Shown here one piece after another: positions 43,101 through 54,491 of a stretch of 64,000 bases of DNA. The notes below the pieces were generated by a model. The model had not been told where the DNA came from and did not search any database. It was given only the letters and a program-made list of their open reading frames with translations. A program made the position numbers and the translations under genes. The first letter of the stretch is position 1. Every line of letters starts with the position of its first letter. The DNA comes from Camellia lanceoleosa (Eukaryota > Streptophyta > Magnoliopsida > Ericales > Theaceae), in contig CM045761.1 in NCBI GenBank assembly GCA_025200525.1, forward strand, positions 202,856,321 through 202,920,320. Reading direction: 5' to 3'.

Positions 43101-46100
43101 ATTAAATATCAACAACCCCAAGAATGCCATTCCATTGTAAATTGCAATACCCTGTAACCATAAAAGTTCACATACTTACGAGGATAAACTTCTTTTGGTG
43201 TCATAATCTACATTACGGACATGGGCATGCTCAATTGAATTTGTTTTCCTGCAAGCATATGAAAACATTATCAACCAGAAAGTAGATTTTAATATCCCAT
43301 CAGCATAAAACCTCAAGAAACAGTTCCAACCATTAAAACAATATCAAAGAGCACGTTATTTTAAAAAATTTGTGTGAGCAAACACAACATGGTTGAATAA
43401 AATGTTAGAATTTAAAGAGTCAAAATAGAAACCACGAAAATTTTGCTTTACACGGTCTGGATTGAGAGATTTGGAGGGGAAGTGAAAGATAGAAAAGGGA
43501 ACAATTAATATTCTGGATTGGTTTTAAGAAAGGAAAGGAAAGGAAAGTAGATGGAGGGATTGTGAGGAAAGAGTGGATCCACAATTTAAACACCTGATGC
43601 AACATCTATTACATGGTTAAACAAGTCCGATAGGTTGTGGAAACCCAACACAAAATCTAGGGTCCTATGTTAGTCAAAAAGCCTTTTGGTCCAAAAAAAA
43701 GTGTCCATGGTAGTGTTAGTACTTAAGGGTATTATGGTAACTTCAGTTTTGCAGGACATGGGTTGTAGGGTTGCCCGTGGGTTTTATTTTGGGTCAAGTT
43801 ATTAAATGGGTTATAATTGAAGTAGAATTATAATTGAAGTAGAATTAGAAGTCATAATTGGTCTAGAATATTAGTAGTTGCTAAATATTTTTAGTTTCTA
43901 AATTTGAGAAATAGTCCTTATAGAATCAGGAAAGTCTTTAGCCCATAAATATATGTATAATCTCAATGATTCAATAGCAGAGTTAATATTATGAAAATTT
44001 GAGATTGCGTTTGTGTGATTGGTTTATCCCTTGTGAGGATGAAGCACTTCTCTTTCTTTCTCTCTCTCTTCTTCTTCTTCTTCTTCTTCTTCTATCCAAG
44101 AAGGTTCTGTTCACGTCACTGTTCACGATTACTTAGAACAACCACCCAACTGCCCTAAACACTTGTGTTTTCATTCCCAAAACCCTACCCTTTTACAAAC
44201 CCTTAAACTCTTATTCTTTTAAATATTTCTGCAGTCACAAATCCCACAAATCCAGCCCTGTAAGTCTATTGTTGCTGCTGCCAATATACTTAAAGCAGGC
44301 TCACTACTTGTAGGAAAGTAATCCCTACTCCCCACATCAACACCTTTCTTCCTCTCCAAAATTGAGAGGAAGCAGAGCGAAGTATGTCATTGTTATTAAA
44401 ATATTTTAATACCAAAAACACACCCTTCAATTTGTGAGAAGATAAGTACAAGATTTTTTCAGACCTACCCTATTTGGCTTGTGCACCTCCTTTTCCTTCA
44501 TAAATTTATAATTATTGTCCAACCAAACAAGAGAAAGGAAAGGTCATCATTCCTTCCCCTTGATTAGTTATTGTCTAACCAAACCAAAAGCGGGGTAACT
44601 CCCCTCCCTTCTCATAATTTATGCTCTCGTTTACTTCCCCCTCCCATGTATAGAAACAGGTAGAAACACACCCATTAAAGTAGCTCTCTGAACAAATAAA
44701 GGCTAAAGAGGGAGGGGGTGTGAATGGCAGTGGGGAGAAGAAAAAAAACTATAGCTACATTTCAATCTTGGTTTTTGTGCAGATGATTAAAGACCACAGA
44801 CAAGACCCAACTAAAAAGCAAAAAAATGTAGGCACACACTTGCACACTGCTAAGTGGGTGTCACGTTTAAAATAGCATTAAGTATAATTTAATTTTCTAA
44901 CTTCCCATAAATAGGCACCAGAGTAATTTGCCACCCTTAGGAGGATATAATGATAAAGAGATGATATAGCATACAAGGGATAAAAATTGATGAGTAATGA
45001 GAGTTAAAAAGGATAAGAGATAGGTGAAAATGCAATATATATCAATATTTTAAGGTTTTGCATTGTCTGATTTCTCTCAATCATTATCGTCCAAACAATT
45101 ATATCAAAGTTTATTAATTCATAAATTTCCCAGTGTGTGCTACGCTACATTGTCATTTGTCACACATGCAAAAAGCTAAATCAGCTTGTTAAAGAAGCTG
45201 AGAGCACCATCTTAACCTTTTTTAGAGGCTCACAAAGATTATGCAAACTCATGTCATCTATAAACTATTTTTAAAGGGTAAAAAAATTACTTCATTGTCC
45301 GTAGATCCCAAAATTGTATCGATGATTCACATGTTGATGCAACGGAATTCACATCATGTGGATCCCATGCTCCCCAGATAAGTAATGAAGCATTCCTGCT
45401 GACTCCTGTGATTGTACCTGGATTTCACTACAAATCCTGATTAAAAATCAGTCCAAGAATTTAAAAGTAACATCAATATCACTTTGACAATAGGATCTCG
45501 TAGCAACTGCTATAGATCAAATGGCACCATAAACATGCCAAGATGAACTTACAAGAAAAGATAATTGAATTTTAGTTCTAAAACAAGGAAGTACAAAAAT
45601 ATGATAAGACATTAAAACAGTTGATTCAATAACTACAGTTCATATGAACTGAAAAGTAATGCGTTTAGGTCAAGTAAATGTTTTCAAATGCAATTGTCCC
45701 CACAAGGAAACATCTCTAAATTTCCAGAAAGCTATAAATACCAGGGGCTTGGGCAAATAGTGAATAGTATGAGATGTGAGTTGAAAAGAAGCTAAACCCA
45801 CTTTCTTTATAAAGGCAAATCCTTTAATGAACCACTCTTACTATTATCATAGTTTTGAATTTTTAAAGATAATGGGAAATCTCTTTAGTTAATAGCTAAT
45901 CTGAACAGTTTCAATTTTAAAGATTGACCAAAAATACCCTATTTTCTCAAACCATAATAAATAATTAAATCCTGTATCCCTAGCTTATTATCTTTGCAAT
46001 TAATTACAAATTTCTGTAATAATTTTCTTAAATAAAATCGTACTATGAATTTCTAAATATATACATTGCCTTGTTGAAAGCATGAAGCTTTGTACTCTAA

Positions 46101-48485
46101 GGGCACTCATACACTCCTCAGGTCTTCCAGCTTGTCCAGTTATGGATAAAATTTCTGAACAATATATTCCTTAATTTGTTTAAGTTTCTTTTGAATTTGT
46201 TTAGATTCGCAAACTTTTACACATAACGCCACATGATCATAGAAAAACCAAGCAATCTTTAGACATGAATTTAGTGAAGATATATAAGAGAAAATGAATT
46301 GTGCAATTGCCAACTATTGCCATCAAGAAGTCAGTAGAAAAATTAAAATTCTTAGGTGGCCACCCTAATATTGCACAATTATATAAAGCAAAGAGATAAT
46401 CTGCAACATGTGCCATCAAAGAATAATGAAACTTAACAACCCAAAGCTGGGCAACTCATTGCTCCCTATCCTGTAACATTATCAGATCTAACTGACATAT
46501 GGTTCCTCCAAACACTCCTTCATGGGACACACCTGTACTGTCTTTTTGAAGAATCTAAGCTCCACAAATAGAGATTCTGCTCATCTATGCTGATCAACTT
46601 GTCATGCCTTCCAGATGGCCACCATAGTGTGCTGTCAAGTATATAGAGTACATGAAGTGGTTCAAAAAGCGGCACAAATTTTCCACCACAAATACAATTC
46701 ATCATTCAGTTAATCCATGAACCAAAAAAAAAAATTTCTTATTACAAAATTGCCAATCAATAAACTCCGTTTGGATCACGGGTGAGAAAAATAAATAAAT
46801 CATTGTGGTCTCATCGGTGAGAAAATAAAAGAAATGATTGTGTTTTCTCACTATTATGTTTTGGATGGATAAGAAAATAAGACATGTGAGAGAGGGATAT
46901 TAATGAGATTTCTTTTTCTTCCTTTGTATTTTAAGGTGTAATCTCAGTATTATAAATATTTTAACCAATCAGCTTGTTTCTTACCAAATCTCACTACTTT
47001 TGGTGACAAATGAAATAGCCATAATAAGAGAGTTCTCTTTCTCACCATTTCTCATCTACTTAAACATCCAAACCACTGATAGAGTTTTCTTTTCTCACAA
47101 AACTATCCATCCAAAAGGACTGTAAATGGAGTTAGCCGCCTGTTGGCTGTAGGTATGCATTTAAGTGTCAGACTTAACAGTTTATAAAATGAACTAGAAT
47201 GCTGGACATGCTTGCTGGGTGCATGTCAGACACATACCCTGTTCCCATACATGTGTGTTTTTACCACCTGTTGTTGACTAAAAGTTAGGGCACTAGTAAT
47301 CATGATCATGTGCCTCACTAAAATAGCCAAAGAACCAAACTTGTAGCTGGTTCCACGGCCTAATTTTTATTTGAATAAAAAATTAAAAATAAAAACTTTA
47401 ACAACGTAAAAGCTTAAAATTGTTTGTAAGCAAGTGAAAAAGAAAGGAAAACTAAAATCACAAAAACAGAATTGTTGACTATAACTCACCATTTGATCTC
47501 TAGAATTGTGGGCATCAAGGAGCCAATACGTTCCAACTGTGGAGAATTCAACTGTCCATATAGCTCAGGGATCTGCCATATTGCTGCTCCATATGATTCA
47601 CCTTCAACAACAAGGCGCATTATTAAACCAGTATCTTTTTATGCAACAACTTCTAGACGAGGGAGCTATTCAAAAAATTATTGACATTTTTGCAGTCATT
47701 AAATTCAGAGCAATGAAGGTCATAGAAGTGGATTTGCTAGGTTTAAACAAAATTAAAAGAAACACAAACAATTGCCAGTCCACAGTGAAAGTCAAATAAG
47801 CAACCACAAAACGGATTTCCAATTCAAATGACACGATACCAAAAATCACTCAAAAAGTGACTTCGAATTAACCAATGTAACCAAAAATGATGCAATGCTA
47901 CTGCACTTTTAGCTATGAGCAAGGATCCTTAGAGAAATCAGTCATATTTCATCTGCAAATATAATCAAAATAAAATTTCAAAAAATAATACCGACTACTC
48001 AATTACCGTAAGAGAATACAGTGGAGAAAATGCGCTGACTGTAAGGGACAAGAAGAGGTCCCAGATCCTCGTTTGATGCGAAACAGACCCTCACATACGA
48101 GTTCACAAGTTCCGCCCGATGAAAGCTTCTAATTAAATGCACCTGAGAAAGATAATTATCCCCATTCAAAATCAATCTAAAAGAACAATCAGTGTTCTGG
48201 AACATATATTGAGATCAAAGACAACAAAAAACAATGACATTGGTCACACACACACACACCCTGTTTTCTTCTTTGAGACTGAGAGTGCTTTGGCAATGAA
48301 ACTGGTGAGGTGATTCTGTGTCTGTTTTGACATCTATGGTGATGCATCTCACCTAATGAAGAAGAAGAATTAGGAACCAAAATTAGGGTTTTGAGAGTGT
48401 AGAAAAGATATGTTGAAGGGGCTTTTGAGAGCGAATTGACCTGGTATTTGAGGCCATAGCCGATGCCAGTTGATCCTCCTTGCAT
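40182..48485 (-). CDS. EIPR1: EIPR1/TSSC1-like WD40 protein
   Basis: This is a homologue of the EARP/GARP-interacting WD40 protein EIPR1 (TSSC1), which acts in endosome-to-Golgi and recycling traffic. It has 13 exons (right to left): 48441-48485, 48260-48352, 48007-48142, 47490-47601, 46533-46631, 45291-45405, 43180-43248, 42362-42450, 41720-41763, 41290-41363, 41121-41194, 40970-41028, 40182-40223. Landmarks are MQGGSTGIGYGLKYQ at the start, [123 protein letters not shown], and VVVESIKPHLSKK before the stop. Every intron is GT/AG. Coding exons 3, 4, 6 and 9 contain small frame-breaking indels. Either consensus errors or a recent pseudogene would explain this; I favour errors. Confidence 0.88.
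43660..44345. other. probable old insertion in EIPR1 intron 6
   Basis: This block in the 2-kb intron looks LTR-like: TGTTAGTC start near 43669, leader-type AATATATGTATAATC, a (CTT)n run at 44066-44093, and CCCACATCAACA near 44332-44343. No target duplication was found. It may be a decayed copia-type solo LTR. Confidence 0.35.
46764..47122. mobile_element. Tourist-like MITE in EIPR1 intron 4
   Basis: The element is 359 bp. Its ends, ACTCCGTTTGGAT and ATCCAAAAGGACTG, form imperfect inverted repeats and are flanked by TAA (46761-46763 and 47123-47125). The TAA duplication and size suggest PIF/Harbinger. It lies wholly inside the intron between exons 4 and 5, so it should not affect the protein. 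Confidence 0.65.
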
Positions 48486-49145
48486 TGTTAGCGCAAGCCA
48501 AAATACCGAATTGATTGATCTGGAGAGGAAGCTAATTATCATTCTGTTTGCATACTGAGGTCTGAGTCTGCAAAAGTGATGACTCTTAGATGATGAAATA
48601 AGAACTTCAGAATATTAAAATAAAATACCATTAAAAAAAAATTACAATTGCTTTATGTTAAGGTTCCATTTTAATTCTTAATTTTTTATTTATTAACAAT
48701 TTTGGCGTCTATTTAAATTATAAAATGTGAGTTTAAACCTCAACTCACACCATTCAATTCAAACTCCAACTTATAAATTGGGAGCTTGTTCCAAAAATTT
48801 CTTATAAAAGAAATATGTAACTAAATTTTAAAAAGAAAGTAGTGATGTAATGCATGTATGTTGGCCAATTAATATACTGTGTATTTTTATACTTTTTATT
48901 TTATTGAAGACTTCAACATATAATCCTTAAAAAAGTATTTTAAATTTATTTGAGATTTAACTCAGTCATGAGTCAATAGATGACTTCAAATTATACATGA
49001 ATCAAACTTAAAGAAATAATGAAATACGTTTTAACACTTTACGGACGTAGCGGGTCCAATTGTATATATTAGGAATTATAAACACTTATTTCACATTTAT
49101 AGTTGACTTATAAGCTTATTTTTGACTTACTACAAAAAAAAAAGT
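48486..49145. promoter_or_regulatory. EIPR1 upstream region up to the gap
   Basis: This holds the 5' flank of the EIPR1-like gene, AT-rich with no second gene. No confident TATA box or start was placed. The last bases before the gap (TTACTACAAAAAAAAAAGT) resemble a CACTA end, but the gap hides the rest. Confidence 0.4.
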
Positions 49146-49245
49146 NNNNNNNNNNNNNNNNNNNNNNNNNNNNNNNNNNNNNNNNNNNNNNNNNNNNNNN
49201 NNNNNNNNNNNNNNNNNNNNNNNNNNNNNNNNNNNNNNNNNNNNN
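49146..49245. other. assembly gap of exactly 100 N
   Basis: A run of 100 N is the conventional symbol for a gap of unknown size between scaffolded contigs. Immediately to its right begins the second copy of 4328 to about 19035. Two long ORFs that cross the N run (49103-49435, 49122-49460) are artefacts. Confidence 0.98.
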
Positions 49246-50404
49246 TTACGCCGAGCCACTCAATCTTCGCCGAAAGGTATTCAGAGGAATGTTGGTCGCC
49301 GAAAGCGAGAATCTCTTCGCTGAAGGGAAGGTTTCAACCAAATTTCAGATTTGCTTCCAAGCTCAAACCACATTCTCAACCCAATTCTCACCTCTTGGGC
49401 TCAAATTTGAGAATAGATCCCAAAACAATGTATAACAAGTTTCAAAAAGCCAATTTATGAATTCAAGCCCCAAGGGTGAGTCAATTAAATTCAACATTCA
49501 AACCCATTTTCAAGAATTCATTCCAAAAAACATGCAATGTACGAAGCTTTTAACCAAATCTAAGGTTCAATTTTGCCCAATTGAGCTCAATAGTTGAAAC
49601 AAAATGAAAACATGGACTATACTAAATAATACGACATGTACAATTCCCAATAAGCGAATTCAACTTCAAAATCACTAATATATAATAAGATGTAGAAATG
49701 AATGAAATCCCAAATACTATAGAACCAATTTATGTCCTAGTTTCATAATTTGCTATGAATCTAGCAAGAATCAACCTTAAATGCAACAATGAGAGGCTAA
49801 TATACATATACCTAAGTCTTCAATCGAGCCCAGGAGATCAATTTGACAATTCACACTTCAAATTCACCAAAATCCAAGCTAAAATCACCAAATCAATCCT
49901 CTTCTCTCTTGTTTGGTCGGTTGAGCCCAATAGAATGGCTGGAGGAATTTGTTTTGCTAAGTGTATAACAAGGTGTAAAGGCTTCATAATATAGTTAAAA
50001 CAAATGCCCACTCAATGGCGCTTCTGTAATTAATGCAATTCTATTAATTTGTTCCAATTAATCTAGCTTTAATCATACCTAATCACATTTCCTTTTCAGA
50101 TAAATATATACCATAAAACTGCTATAAATTATACTAATTACAAACATTTAAATTTATCTCCTTTTGAATTCGGCCACCGATAAGGCCTCTTCAATTGAAG
50201 GGAAATAAATATATGAAGTCAAAACAGATAATCAATCAATCAAAAATAGAAATGCAAATATAATAGATAATTTATTCAATTTTTATTGTTCAATCGGTCC
50301 ATTCAAGATTTAATTCATTATCACTGCCATTACCAATTTTTAGCAAAGAATTCAAGAGTTAATTCAGAGTTTTATCGATAATCAAAAGACGGCGTGTTGT
50401 TACA
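49246..50404 (+). mobile_element. solo LTR family A, copy 1 duplicate, left-truncated by gap
   Basis: It matches 4328-5489 and ends TGTTGTTACA followed by CTTTG (50405-50409), the same target duplication side as in the first copy. The palindrome cluster is badly garbled here (CGCCGAAAGCGAG where the other copy has CGCTCGAGCGAG). That suggests consensus trouble in CG-rich palindromes. Confidence 0.85.
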
Positions 50405-51277
50405 CTTTGGCACAAAACATATCCCGCTTTCTAACTCCCTTGTATCGCTTCATAAAGCACCTTTTCGAAATGCATGAAGAAGAATCTATTTAAGTTAAAA
50501 TCAGAATGAACGTAATCCTTCAAAAAAGCATTGTAAAAAATTCACTGTTGTACGGCATTTATCTCACAGCCCTACGTTGATCTAACATACGCCAAATTTC
50601 ATTTTTTCCTTTCAATTTAAAAGTCAATTTCAACCACTTGGATTTCATACATCATATTTATCAACATTTTCACTTAATTTAACTTCTCCATTGATTTGTA
50701 TCTTTCAATGTCAGATAAGAATTTACTTAGTACACCTTTACCCCTTTATCTTAACAAACACCATGTTTTAAACGATTTTGCATCAATACCAAGTACACAA
50801 CGGGTATTTGTGCCGTATAATAATGGGTATATGGCTTTAGCCATTGGCAACATCTGATTTAGTGGAACAAAGTTTTTGGTGCCTTTTCGATATAACTTTA
50901 GAAAATTTTGAAACAACTATACAAAACGATTCTGGCCATTCTGCATCATACAACAATGTCACATCAAATATAATCATTTCATGATGGTTGAATCCCACAA
51001 AGATGGTAAAGGGTTCATACCTTGTCGAATCCTAGTAAGTCGACTAAATGTGACAACATCACCAAATGGGCATAATCCATGATCATTTCAGTACTCTACC
51101 AAAAGACATTAGTTATTTACCTCATTATCTAAATCAGTGCTATAAAAGAATGAAGGATTCTCAGAAGATTTTTTTAAAGTATTGCAACATATCAGTCATT
51201 TCCCATATGTTAAACTTTGTTGTCTTTTAATTTTAAAGAATTTTTTGATCTAATTTTGAAACCCAAGACATTGCTTT
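50405..51277 (-). pseudogene. FAR1-like transposase core, second copy
   Basis: This is the counterpart of 5490-6373 with many additional small indels, so no long ORF remains. Blocks such as the complements of CACAAAACATATC, AAGTCAATTTCAACCA and ACCAAATGGGCATAATCC are recognisable. The one-base deletion before the GDVVTFD block is shared with copy 1, so that lesion predates the duplication. Confidence 0.8.
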
Positions 51278-54018
51278 TGTCATTTAATTTCCAAACCCGC
51301 TCTATAGTTTAATGGGACGAATCGTCAAAGAATCCGTGATCACTCTATGGCCTCCCAAGACATTAACAAATATTAATTAAGGTGCGGATAGCTTAATAAT
51401 GTAAAATACAACAAAGGTCTAATGGTAGCTGCATTGACATACATGGGATGAAAATTTTAAAACTGTGTGTAGTATTTATATACATAGCATGCCACCATAG
51501 TACTCCAACATATGTACGAGAATATTTACAAAAGTCGTCCCTGTGATCCGGTCATTACAAAACACTAACCATCGACTAGTATGAAGTACAAACCCACTTG
51601 CGCCACAGTGCTTCAGCAGTGAACCTCCCCGAGGTTTAAATAAAGCCAGCAATTGGTGAATTTCAAAATAAAAACAGAGGGCCATCAACTCCTGACGAGG
51701 TCTTGTGCCATTGCTCACCTACATATATATAATAATAAATTGTGAGCGAAAGTTTCAGTGAATAATAACCGAGTAAAGATTTTTTAATGAATGATCTCCA
51801 TCACAGAGTTAGTAATCAAAGATCATATCAGGAACACAATCTTATCAGGAACAGAGGGTTATGCATTTTCAGATTTCAAATCGAAGCTGTGTATGATACA
51901 TGCTTGTTTCCATATACATACTTATAGATTTTGCATAAGATCATATTGTGGTACACCCATTAGCTAATCAGATCGGGAGTAGTAGGTCCAAAGACCACGA
52001 TGAGAGATTGGTACCAACAACCATAAAGGTCCATATCTTCATGCTGCTAAGTAGCCCACGGGTAGATTATATCCCGTGCGGCGGTGGGCCTTATGCCACG
52101 CAGTATTGTATCCCTGTGCAAGTGGCCTTATGCCACGCAGATTGATATCCCAAGCGAGGAGCCCTTATGCCACGGTGATAGACATCTCCGTGAGGCCCTG
52201 TTATGCCACGGTATTGTATCCGGGCAGGGCCTTATGCTTACGATATTGTATCCCAGGCGAGTGAGGCCTTATGAACTAAGGGTGCCACAATACATTTCAA
52301 AAAAAATTGGACATTCATTCATAACTCATATAAAGTAGCATTTCAAAATGCGGTTCATATCATATCACCACGAAAAATGGAAAATACTTAAATGTTTCTA
52401 GACATAAGTTTACAAAGTTATTACTCCATGTTGGGCGAAGCGTAAGATGATACAAGTAGACGGGCAGAAGTCAAGAGGGTCAGCAATCCGGGTTATGCAT
52501 CGTGACTCTACATAACACATTACGGATACATACTTTGAACATATGCACTCAAATTGTACAAAACTTGCATCCACGGTTCTAAGTGTGTACCTAACCCCTT
52601 ACCCTTATTATGCGGGAGCCCCTTAAATACTGGCCTAGGAATGCCTGGGGTGGAATGTAGAGGATGCAAAAATGCTTCTTTAGAAGATGTTTTTCAAAAG
52701 TTCTTTGACAGGGGCCTCGCTTTCGAAGCGAAGCCTTCCTTCGCCTTCTTCCTTCGAAAGCGAAGCTTCAAAATCAAAGGCTTCGCTTCGAGCGGTAGAC
52801 TTTGTTCCTTTCAGAGCGGTCCGATGAAACAAGAAAAAATCTTTGGACGCTGATTTTTCTATCGTGCGATGAAATCAGCTCGATGCTCTCTACATTCGAG
52901 CGAAATGCTTTAAAATCAAAGGGCTCGCTGCGAGTTTATAAATCCTTCGGCTGAAGCGAGGAAGCCAACTGAATTTCATTTACCGTTCCCCAAGTTCGAA
53001 CCAAGCATCCACCAACCCAAAACTCAACCTCTCTTGGGCTCCAAACCCGGAAAAACATTTCAAACTCATAGTACATCAAGTTTCCAAAAAAGCCAATTTA
53101 TAAAATCATTGCCCAAGAGTGAGTCAATTTTGAGCATCATGTCCATAAATTTCCAAGAACCAAGTTTAAACATTCATGCATGAATTCAAGTGCATTTCAA
53201 GCTTCAAAACATGATCCAAGGCAACATTTAACCTCGAGGAATTTGTTGACTTCAAAGGCTTTAGCAAAAATATGCACATGCATGTAGAAATTTAACACCA
53301 ACAACCTCAATTTCCATGAATGTGTACATGCATGCTGTATGTTACACTCAACTCGAATTCAACAATAATCAGCTAATTCTAGACTCCAATCTTCATTATG
53401 TCATGAAAATATGCAAGAACTAGTTTAATCACATGAACGGTAGGGGATGAATTTCTAGCACCTTTAAGTCTAGAATGTCAAGCTTAGAGGCTCTAACATA
53501 CATACACACTTCTTCAATCCCTTCCAAGAGCAAGCCAAATCACTTGTTGAGTCAAAATTTCCAATTTTACACCAATTTCCCTTCCTCTCTCTCTAGTCGC
53601 TGTTGAGGGCTCAAGACGAAATAGGGTCAAGGAAGATGTTTTGTTTAAGATGTAGCATATGAACTCAAGAATAAGCTTAAACAATGGCCACCAATGGCAA
53701 TTCAAATTAAGCTAGGCTCATTATTAAAATGTTATTTAATCGGGCTTTTAAACATTCCAAATCGAATTTTAATTTAACCTACCATAAATTCACATAAAAT
53801 CTAACGAGTCCAAAACACTAATCAATTTCGTGACCCAAGCGCCGATAGGCTTCCAATTTGCGCTTTAAAGTCTAAAATACTAACAGATATTCCACACCGA
53901 ACCGATTCAAACACATAAGTCATGCAATGCACATGCAATTAAATTCGTGATTTCTCCTTAATTATCATTGGACATAATTAAGTCCCAATTAGTTTAATCA
54001 GGTTAGTGGTTAAGATAC
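51278..54018 (+). mobile_element. solo LTR family A, copy 2 duplicate
   Basis: This is the counterpart of 6374-8913. The left tip is changed (TGTCATTTAATTTCC instead of TGTCACGACCCAAACCC), and the right tip reads AAGATAC then TTTTCC. It includes the noisy 35-bp array at about 52055-52275 and palindrome remnants at 52720-52970. Confidence 0.82.
52055..52275. repeat. 35-bp minisatellite, second copy
   Basis: The CCTTATGCCACG word recurs about six times with irregular 33-38 bp spacing, against a strict 35 bp in the first copy. The irregularity comes from indels in the CCCGGGCGAGGG part of the unit. Confidence 0.8.
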
Positions 54019-54491
54019 TTTTCCATCAGCTTCCCTACTCATGAGTTCAAAAGATGGCCTAAACGAATACGGACAGCCGCCAAATCTAACTCAATTGCTT
54101 GGGTAGAATATCTTTCTTTGTAACTGACAACATGTGGGCACACTCTGTGATACAAGATCATGGTTATATTTTTCTTTGAAATCACCACAACAAATTTCCC
54201 GCACTTCATCTAATTTAACATAAAGTCGAGCCTCACAACCAATTTAGTTTCATTTCAGGGTTTTTTGCCAATGGGTCTCATTTGTCAACCTTCCAAATCC
54301 TCCTTGTTACAAAACCAAAAGTCTATAAATAAGTTGGTTAGTGAACTTGTTCTACCTACAATAATCCCTTCTTTGCTAAACCCCATTCTTCCTCCATATG
54401 TATTATAAAAATCATACACACTTTGTTCGTAATCAAATGTCATTCCATGTTTTGGCTTCCAAGACAATCATTTTCGAGGTTCCATATCCAT
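54019..54491 (-). pseudogene. FAR1-like N-terminal DNA-binding part, second copy
   Basis: This is the counterpart of 8914-9400. It gives WKPKHGMTFDYEQSVYDFY in one frame, then a shift. Start ATG is at 54491. Extra small deletions relative to copy 1 fall in the zinc-ligand region, for example where copy 1 has CAGATTGTGCCGCC. Confidence 0.82.

Noticed and set aside
49120..49145. Start of a CACTA element (TACTACAAAAAAAAAA) before the gap
   Set aside because: Only a short A-rich match, with no GGCGACTAAA motifs or second end visible.
49103..49460. ORFs of 110 and 112 residues across the N run
   Set aside because: They are bridged by unknown bases; the sequence is not contiguous.
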